From assembly GCA_002712005.1 (NCBI GenBank), contig PASP01000011.1:1-64000 (forward strand): a stretch of DNA of 64,000 bases. The letters are read 5' to 3'. The notes under the pieces are model-generated. The model had not been told where the DNA came from and made no database searches. It saw only the letters and a program-made list of their open reading frames with translations. Shown piece after piece: positions 26,543 through 33,926 of the stretch. The position numbers were made by a program, and so were the translations under genes. This stretch comes from Halobacteriovoraceae bacterium. GTDB lineage: Bacteria > Bdellovibrionota > Bacteriovoracia > Bacteriovoracales > Bacteriovoracaceae. The stretch's first letter is position 1; each line of letters starts with the position of its first letter.

Positions 26543-27268
26543 TCACACCGGGCAGATGATATTCGTCGTGCTTAGGTCTTTCGTGGTGAATAAAATTTCG
26601 AAAAGTTCTGGGATTCTTTTCATATTATATACGAAGAAACACTGTGAACCTTGGTTCATTGCACAGAGTGCTTTATCCGTTTGATTTGCCTTAAGAAATA
26701 AAGATGATTTTATAGTGTCGATAAAATTAAGATCAAGCTGCGGACGAAGATAAAAGAGAGTTTTAAGAGGAAGTTCTTTGATATCTATTTTCCAGGCAAA
26801 TAGTCCCGTTAGGTTAGTGTAAATAGATTTCTTCTTTAAAAATCTTAAGTGAAGAGAAGTGTGACCGCCACAAGGACTCTGAGGTGTTTGGCCCCATATC
26901 CATAGGACATTGTCTTCTCTCTTTTTAAAGTTATTTTTCGAAACTTTTAGATGGTTCGTTTTATGTGGAATTTTTACTTTTAGTGGAGCGTAACTAGGAT
27001 CTTCCGCAATGACGATAAGATGCTGATCGGTATTGGGGAAGACAACTCTCTGGAATATATATTCATGCTTTGATGATTTTTTATTCACATCAAAAACATT
27101 GCTTTGTCCCTCCAAGCCTATTGCCTTTACTTTGAAATTTTCTTCAAGTTCTACGTTTAGGGGAGGGAGAGTTACTCTTGCAACTGCTGGAGCCGAAGAG
27201 AAAGTTTGAGTTGATGGAAGGAAGAAAGATAGAACAATGAGAGGAAAAAATGCCTTTAGGTTAATCAT
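26543..27268 (-). CDS. Exported protein of unknown function
   Basis: 241 aa, signal peptide MINLKAFFPLIVLSFFLPSTQTFS. The mature part is beta-rich and basic (VARVTLPPLNVELEENFKVKAI, YIFQRVVFPNTDQHLIVIAEDP). Four Cys in the C-terminal half (SPCGG, ALCAMNQGSQCFF, NIICPV) could form disulphides. It is last in the minus-strand unit after the DUF2799-like gene (17-nt gap). I do not recognise the family. Confidence 0.65.
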   Translation of the reverse strand: MINLKAFFPLIVLSFFLPSTQTFSSAPAVARVTLPPLNVELEENFKVKAIGLEGQSNVFDVNKKSSKHEYIFQRVVFPNTDQHLIVIAEDPSYAPLKVKIPHKTNHLKVSKNNFKKREDNVLWIWGQTPQSPCGGHTSLHLRFLKKKSIYTNLTGLFAWKIDIKELPLKTLFYLRPQLDLNFIDTIKSSLFLKANQTDKALCAMNQGSQCFFVYNMKRIPELFEILFTTKDLSTTNIICPV

Positions 27269-27285
27269 ACAAAATCCTATGAAGC

Positions 27286-27654
27286 TTATTTTAGAGAGGC
27301 CTTGATTCCTTCTTTGTATCCTTTATGGAATTCACTAAATTGTTGACTCGAACATAGATTTGGCAAGGGATCACCGGCCTGACCTTTAATGAAGCCTGTT
27401 CGATAATTGCAGTAACGAGGAACACCCGTCTCATGACCCTTGATATATTTAGATCGAGCAACAGATTCAATTTCTGGAGGGCATCTTTGAATATGGTAAT
27501 CAAGCATTTCTAGAGATAGGCCCTTGGCTCCCTCTATTTCACCTCTTCTTTGCCAGTCGAGACCTCTACAATCTTCCTGTCTCATCGTTTGTTGATTGGT
27601 TACGGTACAAGAGAAAAGGAAAAAACATAAGAGAGAGTGTGTTAATCTTATCAT
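27286..27654 (-). CDS. DUF2799-like lipoprotein
   Basis: 122 aa. Lipobox LFSC (Cys16). The pattern DCRGLDWQRRGEIEGAKG, then a central RYCNYRTGFIKGQAGDPLPNLC and FHKGYKEGIKASLK matches the repeated Trp/Gly/Cys layout of DUF2799 proteins. The ATG overlaps nothing but sits directly after the flavin reductase stop codon. Function of the family is unknown; it seems to ride on the aromatic-catabolism operon. Confidence 0.65.
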   Translation of the reverse strand: MIRLTHSLLCFFLFSCTVTNQQTMRQEDCRGLDWQRRGEIEGAKGLSLEMLDYHIQRCPPEIESVARSKYIKGHETGVPRYCNYRTGFIKGQAGDPLPNLCSSQQFSEFHKGYKEGIKASLK

Positions 27655-28263
27655 TTAGCGATTCCGTGTTTTTTCAAATCTATGGTCACAAAGAATCCAA
27701 TCATGACCAGCACCTCTTCCAACTGGTGCAAAAAGATCTGTGTTGATTCTACCATCTTCGTAAATACTTTCATTGACATGAACCTTTACGACTTCACCTG
27801 TTATAATTCTACCACAACCTGGATCATCTCCATAAGAGAGGTGATCTCTGAAAATACATTCAAAATGAATAGGACTTTCTTTAATTCTTTTAGCCTTTAC
27901 TTTTTCAGAGTCGATAGGAGTTAGACCTGATAAAATAAACTCGTCTTCTCCGTACGGAAGATTCGTAGCGGTCTTATTCACTTTTTCCACAATTTCTTCG
28001 GTAACAAAGTTAATAACAAACTCTTTTTCTCTGAAAATATTTCTTGGGGTATCTTTCAATTGACCATTTTCGGCGCGATTGATTGGAGAAAAAGCAACAA
28101 TCATAGGCTTAGAGGAAACAGCTGTGAAAAAGGAGAATGGAGCTACATTATTTGATCCATCTTCATTTACTGTTGAAACAACTGCAATGGGCCGTGGAAG
28201 AATACTTCCAATTAGAAACTTATAATTATCTTGAAAATTTCCATTCGTATCAAAACTTAACAT
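27655..28263 (-). CDS. Flavin reductase-like protein (FMN-binding split barrel)
   Basis: 202 aa. Motifs FLIGSILPRPIAVVSTVNEDG, NVAPFSFFTAVSSKPMIVAFSP, RDTPRNIFREKEFVINFV-type and IHFECIFRDHLSYGDDPGC are those of the flavin reductase/FMN-binding split-barrel family. ATG 28263 shares its A with the restored stop codon of the homogentisate dioxygenase frame (TAATG), which favours it over an upstream in-frame ATG and shows the two are coupled when the dioxygenase is read through. It may supply reduced flavin or protect an aromatic pathway intermediate; exact role unknown. Confidence 0.82.
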   Translation of the reverse strand: MLSFDTNGNFQDNYKFLIGSILPRPIAVVSTVNEDGSNNVAPFSFFTAVSSKPMIVAFSPINRAENGQLKDTPRNIFREKEFVINFVTEEIVEKVNKTATNLPYGEDEFILSGLTPIDSEKVKAKRIKESPIHFECIFRDHLSYGDDPGCGRIITGEVVKVHVNESIYEDGRINTDLFAPVGRGAGHDWILCDHRFEKTRNR

Positions 28264-29357
28264 TATTTCACCATCCAACTTTTCCAATATTCTTTATTCT
28301 CATTTTCTTTAAACCAGGGAGCAGGAGTGAGAGGATAGCGCGTATCGATCATTACTGCGAACTCATCAGTGTGAGTCTTATCATTTCCTTACTCAAATGC
28401 TTTTGGGTGAGGTCCATGATTTATACCTTGAGGGTGAAATGTCATTGCTCCCGCATCTATATTATCACGGCTAAAGAAATCACCTTCGTGATAAAAGAGG
28501 ACTTCATCAAAATCAATATTGGAGTGATAAAAAGGAACTTTTAAAACACCTTCTTTACTATCTTCTAAAGGTCTGGCCACAAAAGAACATACGACAAAGT
28601 TTCTTGCGACAAAAGTAGTATGTCCAGATGGGGGAACGTGATATTTATGACTCATAATTGGGCAAATATCATAAATGCTAAGCAGCTTAGGATAAACTGA
28701 TCCTTTCCAGCCCTGAACATCTAGAGGGTTAAAGGGGTAGGTAACTTTTGTGATTTCTCCTAAGCGTTTAATCTCTACAACATAATTTTCTTTATCTTGT
28801 TCCGAGCCGACAGCTGCCTCGGGAGTTACAATCGCTGTTTGATCGTATAGGGCATTGGGACCAAGAAGACCTAGGTCAGGCTCTTCAAATTCTGAGCGAG
28901 ATTCTATAAGTAAAATTTTATTTTCATCACTGGGATAGAATTTATAGGTCGTCCCTCTTGGAATATTGATGTAGTCCCCTTTCTTGTATTGAAGAGGGCC
29001 ATAGCTCGTTTCAACCCTACCATCACCAGCATGGATAAAAAATAATTCATCGAAGTCTGCATTTCTAAAAAAGGACTTCATAGGAAGAGTTAAGTGAAGA
29101 ACATTGATTACGCAATCTTGGTTAAAGAGGACGGCAACCCTTTCATCTTTTGGAAGTTTCTTATCGAAAAGCGGGGGAATACATCGTGGCTTTAGTGTGC
29201 CTTCGATATTCTTCCAATTTACGGGAGGGTTTTCGTGATAGAGCTGACTAACTCTACCGAAGAATCCCTTTCTGCCATGTTCTTCTTCATAGAGGCCATC
29301 TGGGATCTTGACGTGTGCTTGTTTGGTAAATTTTCCACTTGATTTAAAACTTTCCAT
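28263..29357 (-). pseudogene. hmgA: Homogentisate 1,2-dioxygenase gene with in-frame TAA near the 3' end
   Basis: The frame opens at ATG 29357 and runs 322 codons to TAA at 28389-28391, then continues in the same frame as a typical dioxygenase C-terminus (THTDEFAVMIDTRYPL ... YWKSWMV) to TAA at 28263-28265. Full length would be ~364 aa, the usual size of the short bacterial type. Metal-binding region: VPFYHSNIDFDEVLFYHEGD and INHGPHP, all before the premature stop, so the truncated product keeps the likely iron ligands. CAA (Gln) to TAA would explain it. The enzyme opens the homogentisate ring in tyrosine/phenylalanine breakdown. Confidence 0.82.
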
Positions 29358-29373
29358 TGAGTCTTCTCTTTGT

Positions 29374-30384
29374 TTATGAATTTTGTTTTTTACCGACTTT
29401 ATTTACAAGTTTTCCTATGTGCTCTGCATAGAGTTCTATTGTGTCACCCGGTTGTATCCAACGATCAAGCTCTAACCCGCAGCCTGTTCCTACAGTACCA
29501 GAACCTAGTAGATCTCCTGCAACTAAGAATTCATCCATAGAAGTATGAGCGATCATCTGAGCCCAAGTATAGTGTCCATCACCTGAGTGACCTTGAGACC
29601 AGAGTTCTCCATTGATTCGGGCTTCCATAAGAAGGTTAGGCTCATTACCTTCGAATTCATCTGCTGTGATAATTACTGGGCCAATGACAGAGCAAAAGTC
29701 TTTACCTTTTGCAGGGCCTAAACGAACACTCATTTCCTTCTTTTGAATATCTCTTGCTGAAACATCATTGAGTAATGTGTATCCAAAAACATGATCGAGT
29801 GCATCTTCAGGGTGGATATTAATTCCGTCTCTACCAATGACTGCTGCCAGTTCGAGTTCATAGTCAAGCTTATTAGAATAGTGAGGCCATAGGATTTCCT
29901 CTTCTGGACCGATGAATCCTTCGGTTGCGCCTTTGTAGTAAGCTGGTATTTCATACCAAGCTTCAGGTACAGGCTCGTTTCGTTTCTCAAATCCTTTTTT
30001 CACATGTTTTTCGTGAATATAGAAATCTCTATAGGTTGAGATTTTATCGAGAGGAGCATGAAAACGTATTGATTCTTCTTGAGATAAGTCGAATGAAATA
30101 GGCGTTCCATCTTTTAATTCATTGATACCAACCTTTTGAAAGAAAAGATAAAGTGCATAGGCTTCTTCGAGAGCTTCAATAGGTTGGTCCTGAGTTTGAA
30201 GAAATTGATGTAAGCTTTGAGGAATTTTATATTGAGCTCTTTGTACATAATTGGCGTAACCCTCACGTTGATAGTCGAGTTGCCAACAAAGATTTAAATC
30301 AACAAGTTGGTTGTCATCAGTGAGTAAGCCTATTCTTCTTTGTTTAATAAAAGGATTATCGTAACTAAATTGACAAATTTTCAT
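29374..30384 (-). CDS. Fumarylacetoacetate hydrolase family protein
   Basis: 336 aa. The FAH fold signature is clear: FYIHEKHVKKGFEKR, KLDYELELAAVIGRDG (acidic metal ligands), HVFGYTLLNDVSARDIQ, VRLGPAKGKDFCSVIGP, GDLLGSGTVGTGCGLE. In this context, next to homogentisate dioxygenase, it most likely cleaves fumarylacetoacetate to fumarate and acetoacetate; a maleylacetoacetate isomerase is not in the window. It lies 9 nt after the aminotransferase and 16 nt before the dioxygenase. AGGAATTTTAT precedes the ATG. Confidence 0.9.
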   Translation of the reverse strand: MKICQFSYDNPFIKQRRIGLLTDDNQLVDLNLCWQLDYQREGYANYVQRAQYKIPQSLHQFLQTQDQPIEALEEAYALYLFFQKVGINELKDGTPISFDLSQEESIRFHAPLDKISTYRDFYIHEKHVKKGFEKRNEPVPEAWYEIPAYYKGATEGFIGPEEEILWPHYSNKLDYELELAAVIGRDGINIHPEDALDHVFGYTLLNDVSARDIQKKEMSVRLGPAKGKDFCSVIGPVIITADEFEGNEPNLLMEARINGELWSQGHSGDGHYTWAQMIAHTSMDEFLVAGDLLGSGTVGTGCGLELDRWIQPGDTIELYAEHIGKLVNKVGKKQNS

Positions 30385-30393
30385 ATAAAATTC

Positions 30394-31548
30394 CTATTTT
30401 AAATATTTTGATTTGAAGTCAGGTAGTACCTTTCTCATGGCTTCGTAGAAATGTTCCATCTCTTCATGGGTACCAATCGATACTCTTACGAACTCAGGCA
30501 TTTCATTTGCTTTAAGAGGTCTAATTATGACTCCCTCATTTAGGAGCTTCTCAAATAAGTAATCACTAGCTTCTCCACTGCCTGTTTTAAAAGCAATGAA
30601 ATTAGTTACTGACTTAATAGGGTTGAGTTCATTCTCGTAAAGAAAATTGTAACATTCTTTAAGGTATTTAGAGTTCTCAGTAAGTGTTCTCTCTAGGTGA
30701 GGTCTATCTTTTAAAGCTCCAAATGCACCTTTTTGAGCAATGAGGTTAGGTTCAAAAGTCATTTTTACTTTACTGAAGTTACTGATTAAGTCTTCGTGTC
30801 CAAAACCGTATCCAATACGTATTCCAGCTAGACCATAAGCTTTAGAGAATGTTCTTAACGTAATAACATTGTCATAGCGGTAGTCCATAGAGTTGGGATA
30901 ATCATCATAGAGATTAGCAAATTCAAAATAGGCTTCATCAAGAATAACGAGAACGTGATCGGGAACGTGATCCATAAGGTAATTAAATTCCTTTGTCGTG
31001 ATATAGGTTCCAGTAGGATTATTAGGATTGGCGATGTAGATAATTTTAGTATTTTCATTGATCGCGTTAGCAAGTGCTTCCACATCAAAACGATAATCTG
31101 AAGTCAGGGGAACACAGTTAAGATTGGCGCCCATTTTTCTAGTCAGAATATACATTGCAATGAAAGTATTCTCGCAGGTTAGAACTTCCTTGCCTGGACT
31201 TAGGAAGGCGCTAGCTAGATTACCCATAAGGCCTTCACTTCCATTTCCAAGTGCAATATTTTCCATTTTTATATCATAGAGAGCACAAAGCTCTTTTTTG
31301 AGTTCATAAGAGTTCATGTCTGGATAGCGGTGAATATCCCACAATGCATTTGTCATTTCTCTAATGGCATAGGGAGAAGGGCCTAATGGATTTTCATTAG
31401 AAGCTAATTTGGAAATATGAGTTAATCCTTTTTCTCGCGCCAACTCGTCAATAGGTTTACCAGCTTGGTAAACTTTAAGGTCTCTAATGTATTGGGGGAC
31501 TAAGGACTCGGAAATTTGTCCAGGATTACCTTTTGTTTTGCTTGTCAT
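30394..31548 (-). CDS. HisC-family aminotransferase, probably aromatic amino-acid specific
   Basis: 384-aa fold-type I PLP enzyme. LASNENPLGPSPYA at the N-terminus, VILDEAYFEFA (Asp that contacts PLP), TFSKAYGLAGIRIGYG with the PLP lysine (~235), and FVRVSIGTHEEM near the C-terminus are HisC-family motifs. By sequence it looks like histidinol-phosphate aminotransferase. It heads the operon with fumarylacetoacetase and homogentisate dioxygenase, so tyrosine or phenylalanine transamination is more likely. AGAGGA precedes the ATG. No other his genes are nearby (hisS is the tRNA ligase). Confidence 0.85.
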   Translation of the reverse strand: MTSKTKGNPGQISESLVPQYIRDLKVYQAGKPIDELAREKGLTHISKLASNENPLGPSPYAIREMTNALWDIHRYPDMNSYELKKELCALYDIKMENIALGNGSEGLMGNLASAFLSPGKEVLTCENTFIAMYILTRKMGANLNCVPLTSDYRFDVEALANAINENTKIIYIANPNNPTGTYITTKEFNYLMDHVPDHVLVILDEAYFEFANLYDDYPNSMDYRYDNVITLRTFSKAYGLAGIRIGYGFGHEDLISNFSKVKMTFEPNLIAQKGAFGALKDRPHLERTLTENSKYLKECYNFLYENELNPIKSVTNFIAFKTGSGEASDYLFEKLLNEGVIIRPLKANEMPEFVRVSIGTHEEMEHFYEAMRKVLPDFKSKYLK

Positions 31549-31640
31549 AATTCTATCCTCTTATCTAATAAATAATGGACTCATCCTCTAAGAAGTTCTT
31601 CTCTGTATGGGGAAATCTTCTCAAAAGGATCTTCTGATGA

Positions 31641-31705
31641 TGCTATAATATGCCAAGAGAGCATATCGTTATTATCGGGCTTCGTCATGACTAAGCCCTT
31701 GATAA
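31641..31705 (+). promoter_or_regulatory. Extended -10 promoter and leader hairpin before the DUF309 gene
   Basis: TGCTATAAT (31641-31649) is an extended -10 element. ATATGC-N7-GCATAT (31648-31666) overlaps its downstream edge. A hairpin with stem TTATCGGGCTT (31672-31682) / AAGCCC-tt-GATAA (31693-31705) follows in the presumed leader, about 60 nt before the ATG at 31763. Weak terminator or regulatory leader; both are inference. Confidence 0.4.
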
Positions 31706-31762
31706 TTATAAAAGTACACCTGTACGAAGCACGAGATCATGACCCGTGGAGTTAAGGATTCT

Positions 31763-32191
31763 ATGTCACAGTTTGAAATTGAACATTTAAAGAAAATGAA
31801 GCAAGGCATACAATACTTCAACGAAGCTAAGTATTGGGAATGCCATGAAGAATTAGAGGATCATTGGCTTGAAGATATGGGTGACAATGCGCGATATGTT
31901 TATTGGACTATTATTCAAGTTGCAACCTCACTATATCATTATGAGGATGGAAATTTAGCTGGTGCCAGAGGCATGATGAATAAAGCCCGTGATAAGATTT
32001 CTAAGTGTAGAATGTATGGAGTTGAATCAGAGATAATGAATAAGTTTCTTCAGTGGAAGCTTTTTACTAAACTAGTTTCAGAGGTACCAACCGAACCAAG
32101 TCTTGATGATTTTAAAAAAATTAGTCAATTTAAATTTTCAAGACCGGATAAATGGGATGTGCATATTAAGAAAATGGAGAGCAAGGCGTGA
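31763..32191 (+). CDS. DUF309-domain protein
   Basis: 142 aa from ATG 31763 (AAGGA upstream; an upstream in-frame ATG at 31739 lacks one). FNEAKYWECHEELEDHWLED followed by YVYWTIIQVATSLYHYEDGNLAGARGMMNKA is the characteristic DUF309 helical motif with conserved Trp, His and Glu. Function of the family is unknown; no signal peptide, so cytoplasmic. The next gene's GTG overlaps its stop codon by 4 nt. Confidence 0.85.
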   Translation: MSQFEIEHLKKMKQGIQYFNEAKYWECHEELEDHWLEDMGDNARYVYWTIIQVATSLYHYEDGNLAGARGMMNKARDKISKCRMYGVESEIMNKFLQWKLFTKLVSEVPTEPSLDDFKKISQFKFSRPDKWDVHIKKMESKA

Positions 32192-32946
32192 ATATTGTAA
32201 GTTGTATTGGAATTTCTTTAAAAGTATTTAAAGAGGATAAGTGGATTGGAATCTTTTCTCTCGTTCCTATAATTATTGGGGCCACTATCTATTATTTCCT
32301 CGGAAGTTATATTTACGGAGACATTTTAATAATGGGGAAGCAGTGGATAGAATCATCCATTAACTCTAGCGGATGGGGCTCTTTTCTTTATTATGTAATG
32401 GCCGGGATTTTAACCATAGGTTTCTATTTTCTATTGAGTTGGACATTTGTTCTTGTTGTATCAGGAATTTCGAGTCCATTTAATGATGTTGTTTCTCGTA
32501 GAGTAGAGAAAGTCTTGGCCGGGGAGGTTCCTGAGTCTATAAGTGCTTCACTGTCGAGAATGTCTCTTCGCTTTCTTGGAACAATTATAAATGAGTTAAA
32601 AAAAATTGGTTTTATTATCTTCTTAAGTATTCTTGCTCTGGTGATTAGTTTTATTCCGTTATTGGCACCCATTGGTGTAGTTATTTCTGCAATTCTTCTT
32701 GCCGTAGGATTTTTGGACTATTCGTGGTCACGCCATAATATGCATTTTAGAGATTGTGTAAATGATATAAGAAAACATCTCTTTTCCTACGGAATTATGG
32801 GCGGGGTTTTCTTGGCCCTTATTTCTATTCCCGTTTTTAACCTCTTTCTTTTACCGTTTGGAGTTGTTTACTTCACTGTACTTTTTACTGATCGCAATAT
32901 TGGTATTAAAAACTTGAGCTTAGAAGAGAAGGTGAGTATTGCATAA
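32188..32946 (+). CDS. EI24-domain (CysZ-like) membrane protein
   Basis: 252 aa, GTG start overlapping the DUF309 gene. Four to six hydrophobic segments; residues ~60-130 carry SWTFVLVVSGISSPFNDVVSRRVE, matching the EI24/CysZ family. CysZ proteins are sulphate permeases in some bacteria; the family also contains members of unknown role, so sulphate transport is not established. It overlaps the GT9-like gene by 8 nt, forming a tight three-gene unit. Confidence 0.8.
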   Translation: MNIVSCIGISLKVFKEDKWIGIFSLVPIIIGATIYYFLGSYIYGDILIMGKQWIESSINSSGWGSFLYYVMAGILTIGFYFLLSWTFVLVVSGISSPFNDVVSRRVEKVLAGEVPESISASLSRMSLRFLGTIINELKKIGFIIFLSILALVISFIPLLAPIGVVISAILLAVGFLDYSWSRHNMHFRDCVNDIRKHLFSYGIMGGVFLALISIPVFNLFLLPFGVVYFTVLFTDRNIGIKNLSLEEKVSIA

Positions 32947-33904
32947 TAAAGTCGTTATACTTTTACCAAAGAATCATAGAGATATTTATGAATTCTTTCC
33001 TGTCCTCTTTCATTTACAAGAAAATATGGGAGAGGCTCTAAAAGAGCTGAATCTTGTTTCGGATAGAGACTTTACAGCTCAATTAAGTCATCTACCTTTT
33101 AAGGTTGTGAACTATAAAATAGATGAAAGAGAATTGAGCCCACTTGGGAGTATGAAATTAGCTTATCGATTGAATGATCTTTTCAATATCTCTCATTTTT
33201 ATAATTTTAGAGAAGGAATAGGGGCTCTTAATTTTGGAAGATCTTTAAAAGCAAAAGAGAGGGTGGGATTTAGGGATTCTTTGGGGAAACTCTTTTATAC
33301 CAAGATGATTGAAAGAAGAAATTATTCTACAAAGAGTGAAGAATATTTATCTTTAGTCTTAGAAGATAGTAATGAAAAGTTAAGCAAAAGATCTCCGCCT
33401 AAAAATAAAGAAATTTTTCCAGAAAACTTTTTTAAATCAAACAAGCATGAGCCTTTTATATTTATTGCCCTTTCAGATTTAGAGAAAGATGAGTCAAAGT
33501 ATCTTCTCGTTAAGAATATAATAGGTGAATTAGAGGGACAGAGAAAAATTCTTTGGACTGATCAGTGCAATCAGCATCATAGGGATCTTTTAAAGAGTTT
33601 CCCAAGTATGATTGATGCTACAAATGTTGATTTTACTGAAATTGATAAATACTTAGGTCACACCCGTGGAGTAGTAACAGATGATATCTATATTGCGAGG
33701 GCCTGTACTTATTTTGGAGTAGAGCATTTTTTTATAAGCAGAGAAGACTATAGTCTTCGCGGTATCAATGAGTTCCCCTTTGTTTTGGGGCAATTACTTC
33801 TTAAGGATGATGAAATTCATTATTTAGAGGGAGTAGAGCAACTCAAAGAAATGAAAAAAGTCCATGAGGTCATGGACTTAATTCACGAAAAATTTGAGCT
33901 TTAA
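32939..33904 (+). CDS. Glycosyltransferase family 9-like protein
   Basis: 321 aa, TTG start at 32939 (AGAAGGTGAG upstream). Layout resembles ADP-heptose:LPS heptosyltransferases: KVVILLPKNHRDIYEFFPVL at the N-terminus, an acceptor half with LNFGRSLKAKERVGF, and a C-terminal nucleotide-binding half with IFIALSDLEKDES and YLGHTRGVVTDDIYIARACTYFGVEHFFI. The usual GT9 residues are weakly conserved, so activity is uncertain. A role in LPS or surface-sugar assembly is inferred. Confidence 0.6.
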   Translation: MHNKVVILLPKNHRDIYEFFPVLFHLQENMGEALKELNLVSDRDFTAQLSHLPFKVVNYKIDERELSPLGSMKLAYRLNDLFNISHFYNFREGIGALNFGRSLKAKERVGFRDSLGKLFYTKMIERRNYSTKSEEYLSLVLEDSNEKLSKRSPPKNKEIFPENFFKSNKHEPFIFIALSDLEKDESKYLLVKNIIGELEGQRKILWTDQCNQHHRDLLKSFPSMIDATNVDFTEIDKYLGHTRGVVTDDIYIARACTYFGVEHFFISREDYSLRGINEFPFVLGQLLLKDDEIHYLEGVEQLKEMKKVHEVMDLIHEKFEL

Positions 33905-33906
33905 TG

Positions 33907-33926
33907 AAGCTATTAGGATAGCTTTT
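33907..33926 (+). terminator. Weak hairpin between convergent genes
   Basis: AAGCTAT-TAGG-ATAGCTT, a perfect 7-bp stem followed by TTG. It lies at the end of the glycosyltransferase gene and overlaps the 3' end of valS on the other strand. Few GC pairs and a short T run make it a weak terminator at best. Confidence 0.35.

Noticed and set aside
30394-31548. Histidine biosynthesis gene hisC proper
   Set aside because: Sequence fits the HisC family but the operon is aromatic catabolism and no other his biosynthesis gene is near.
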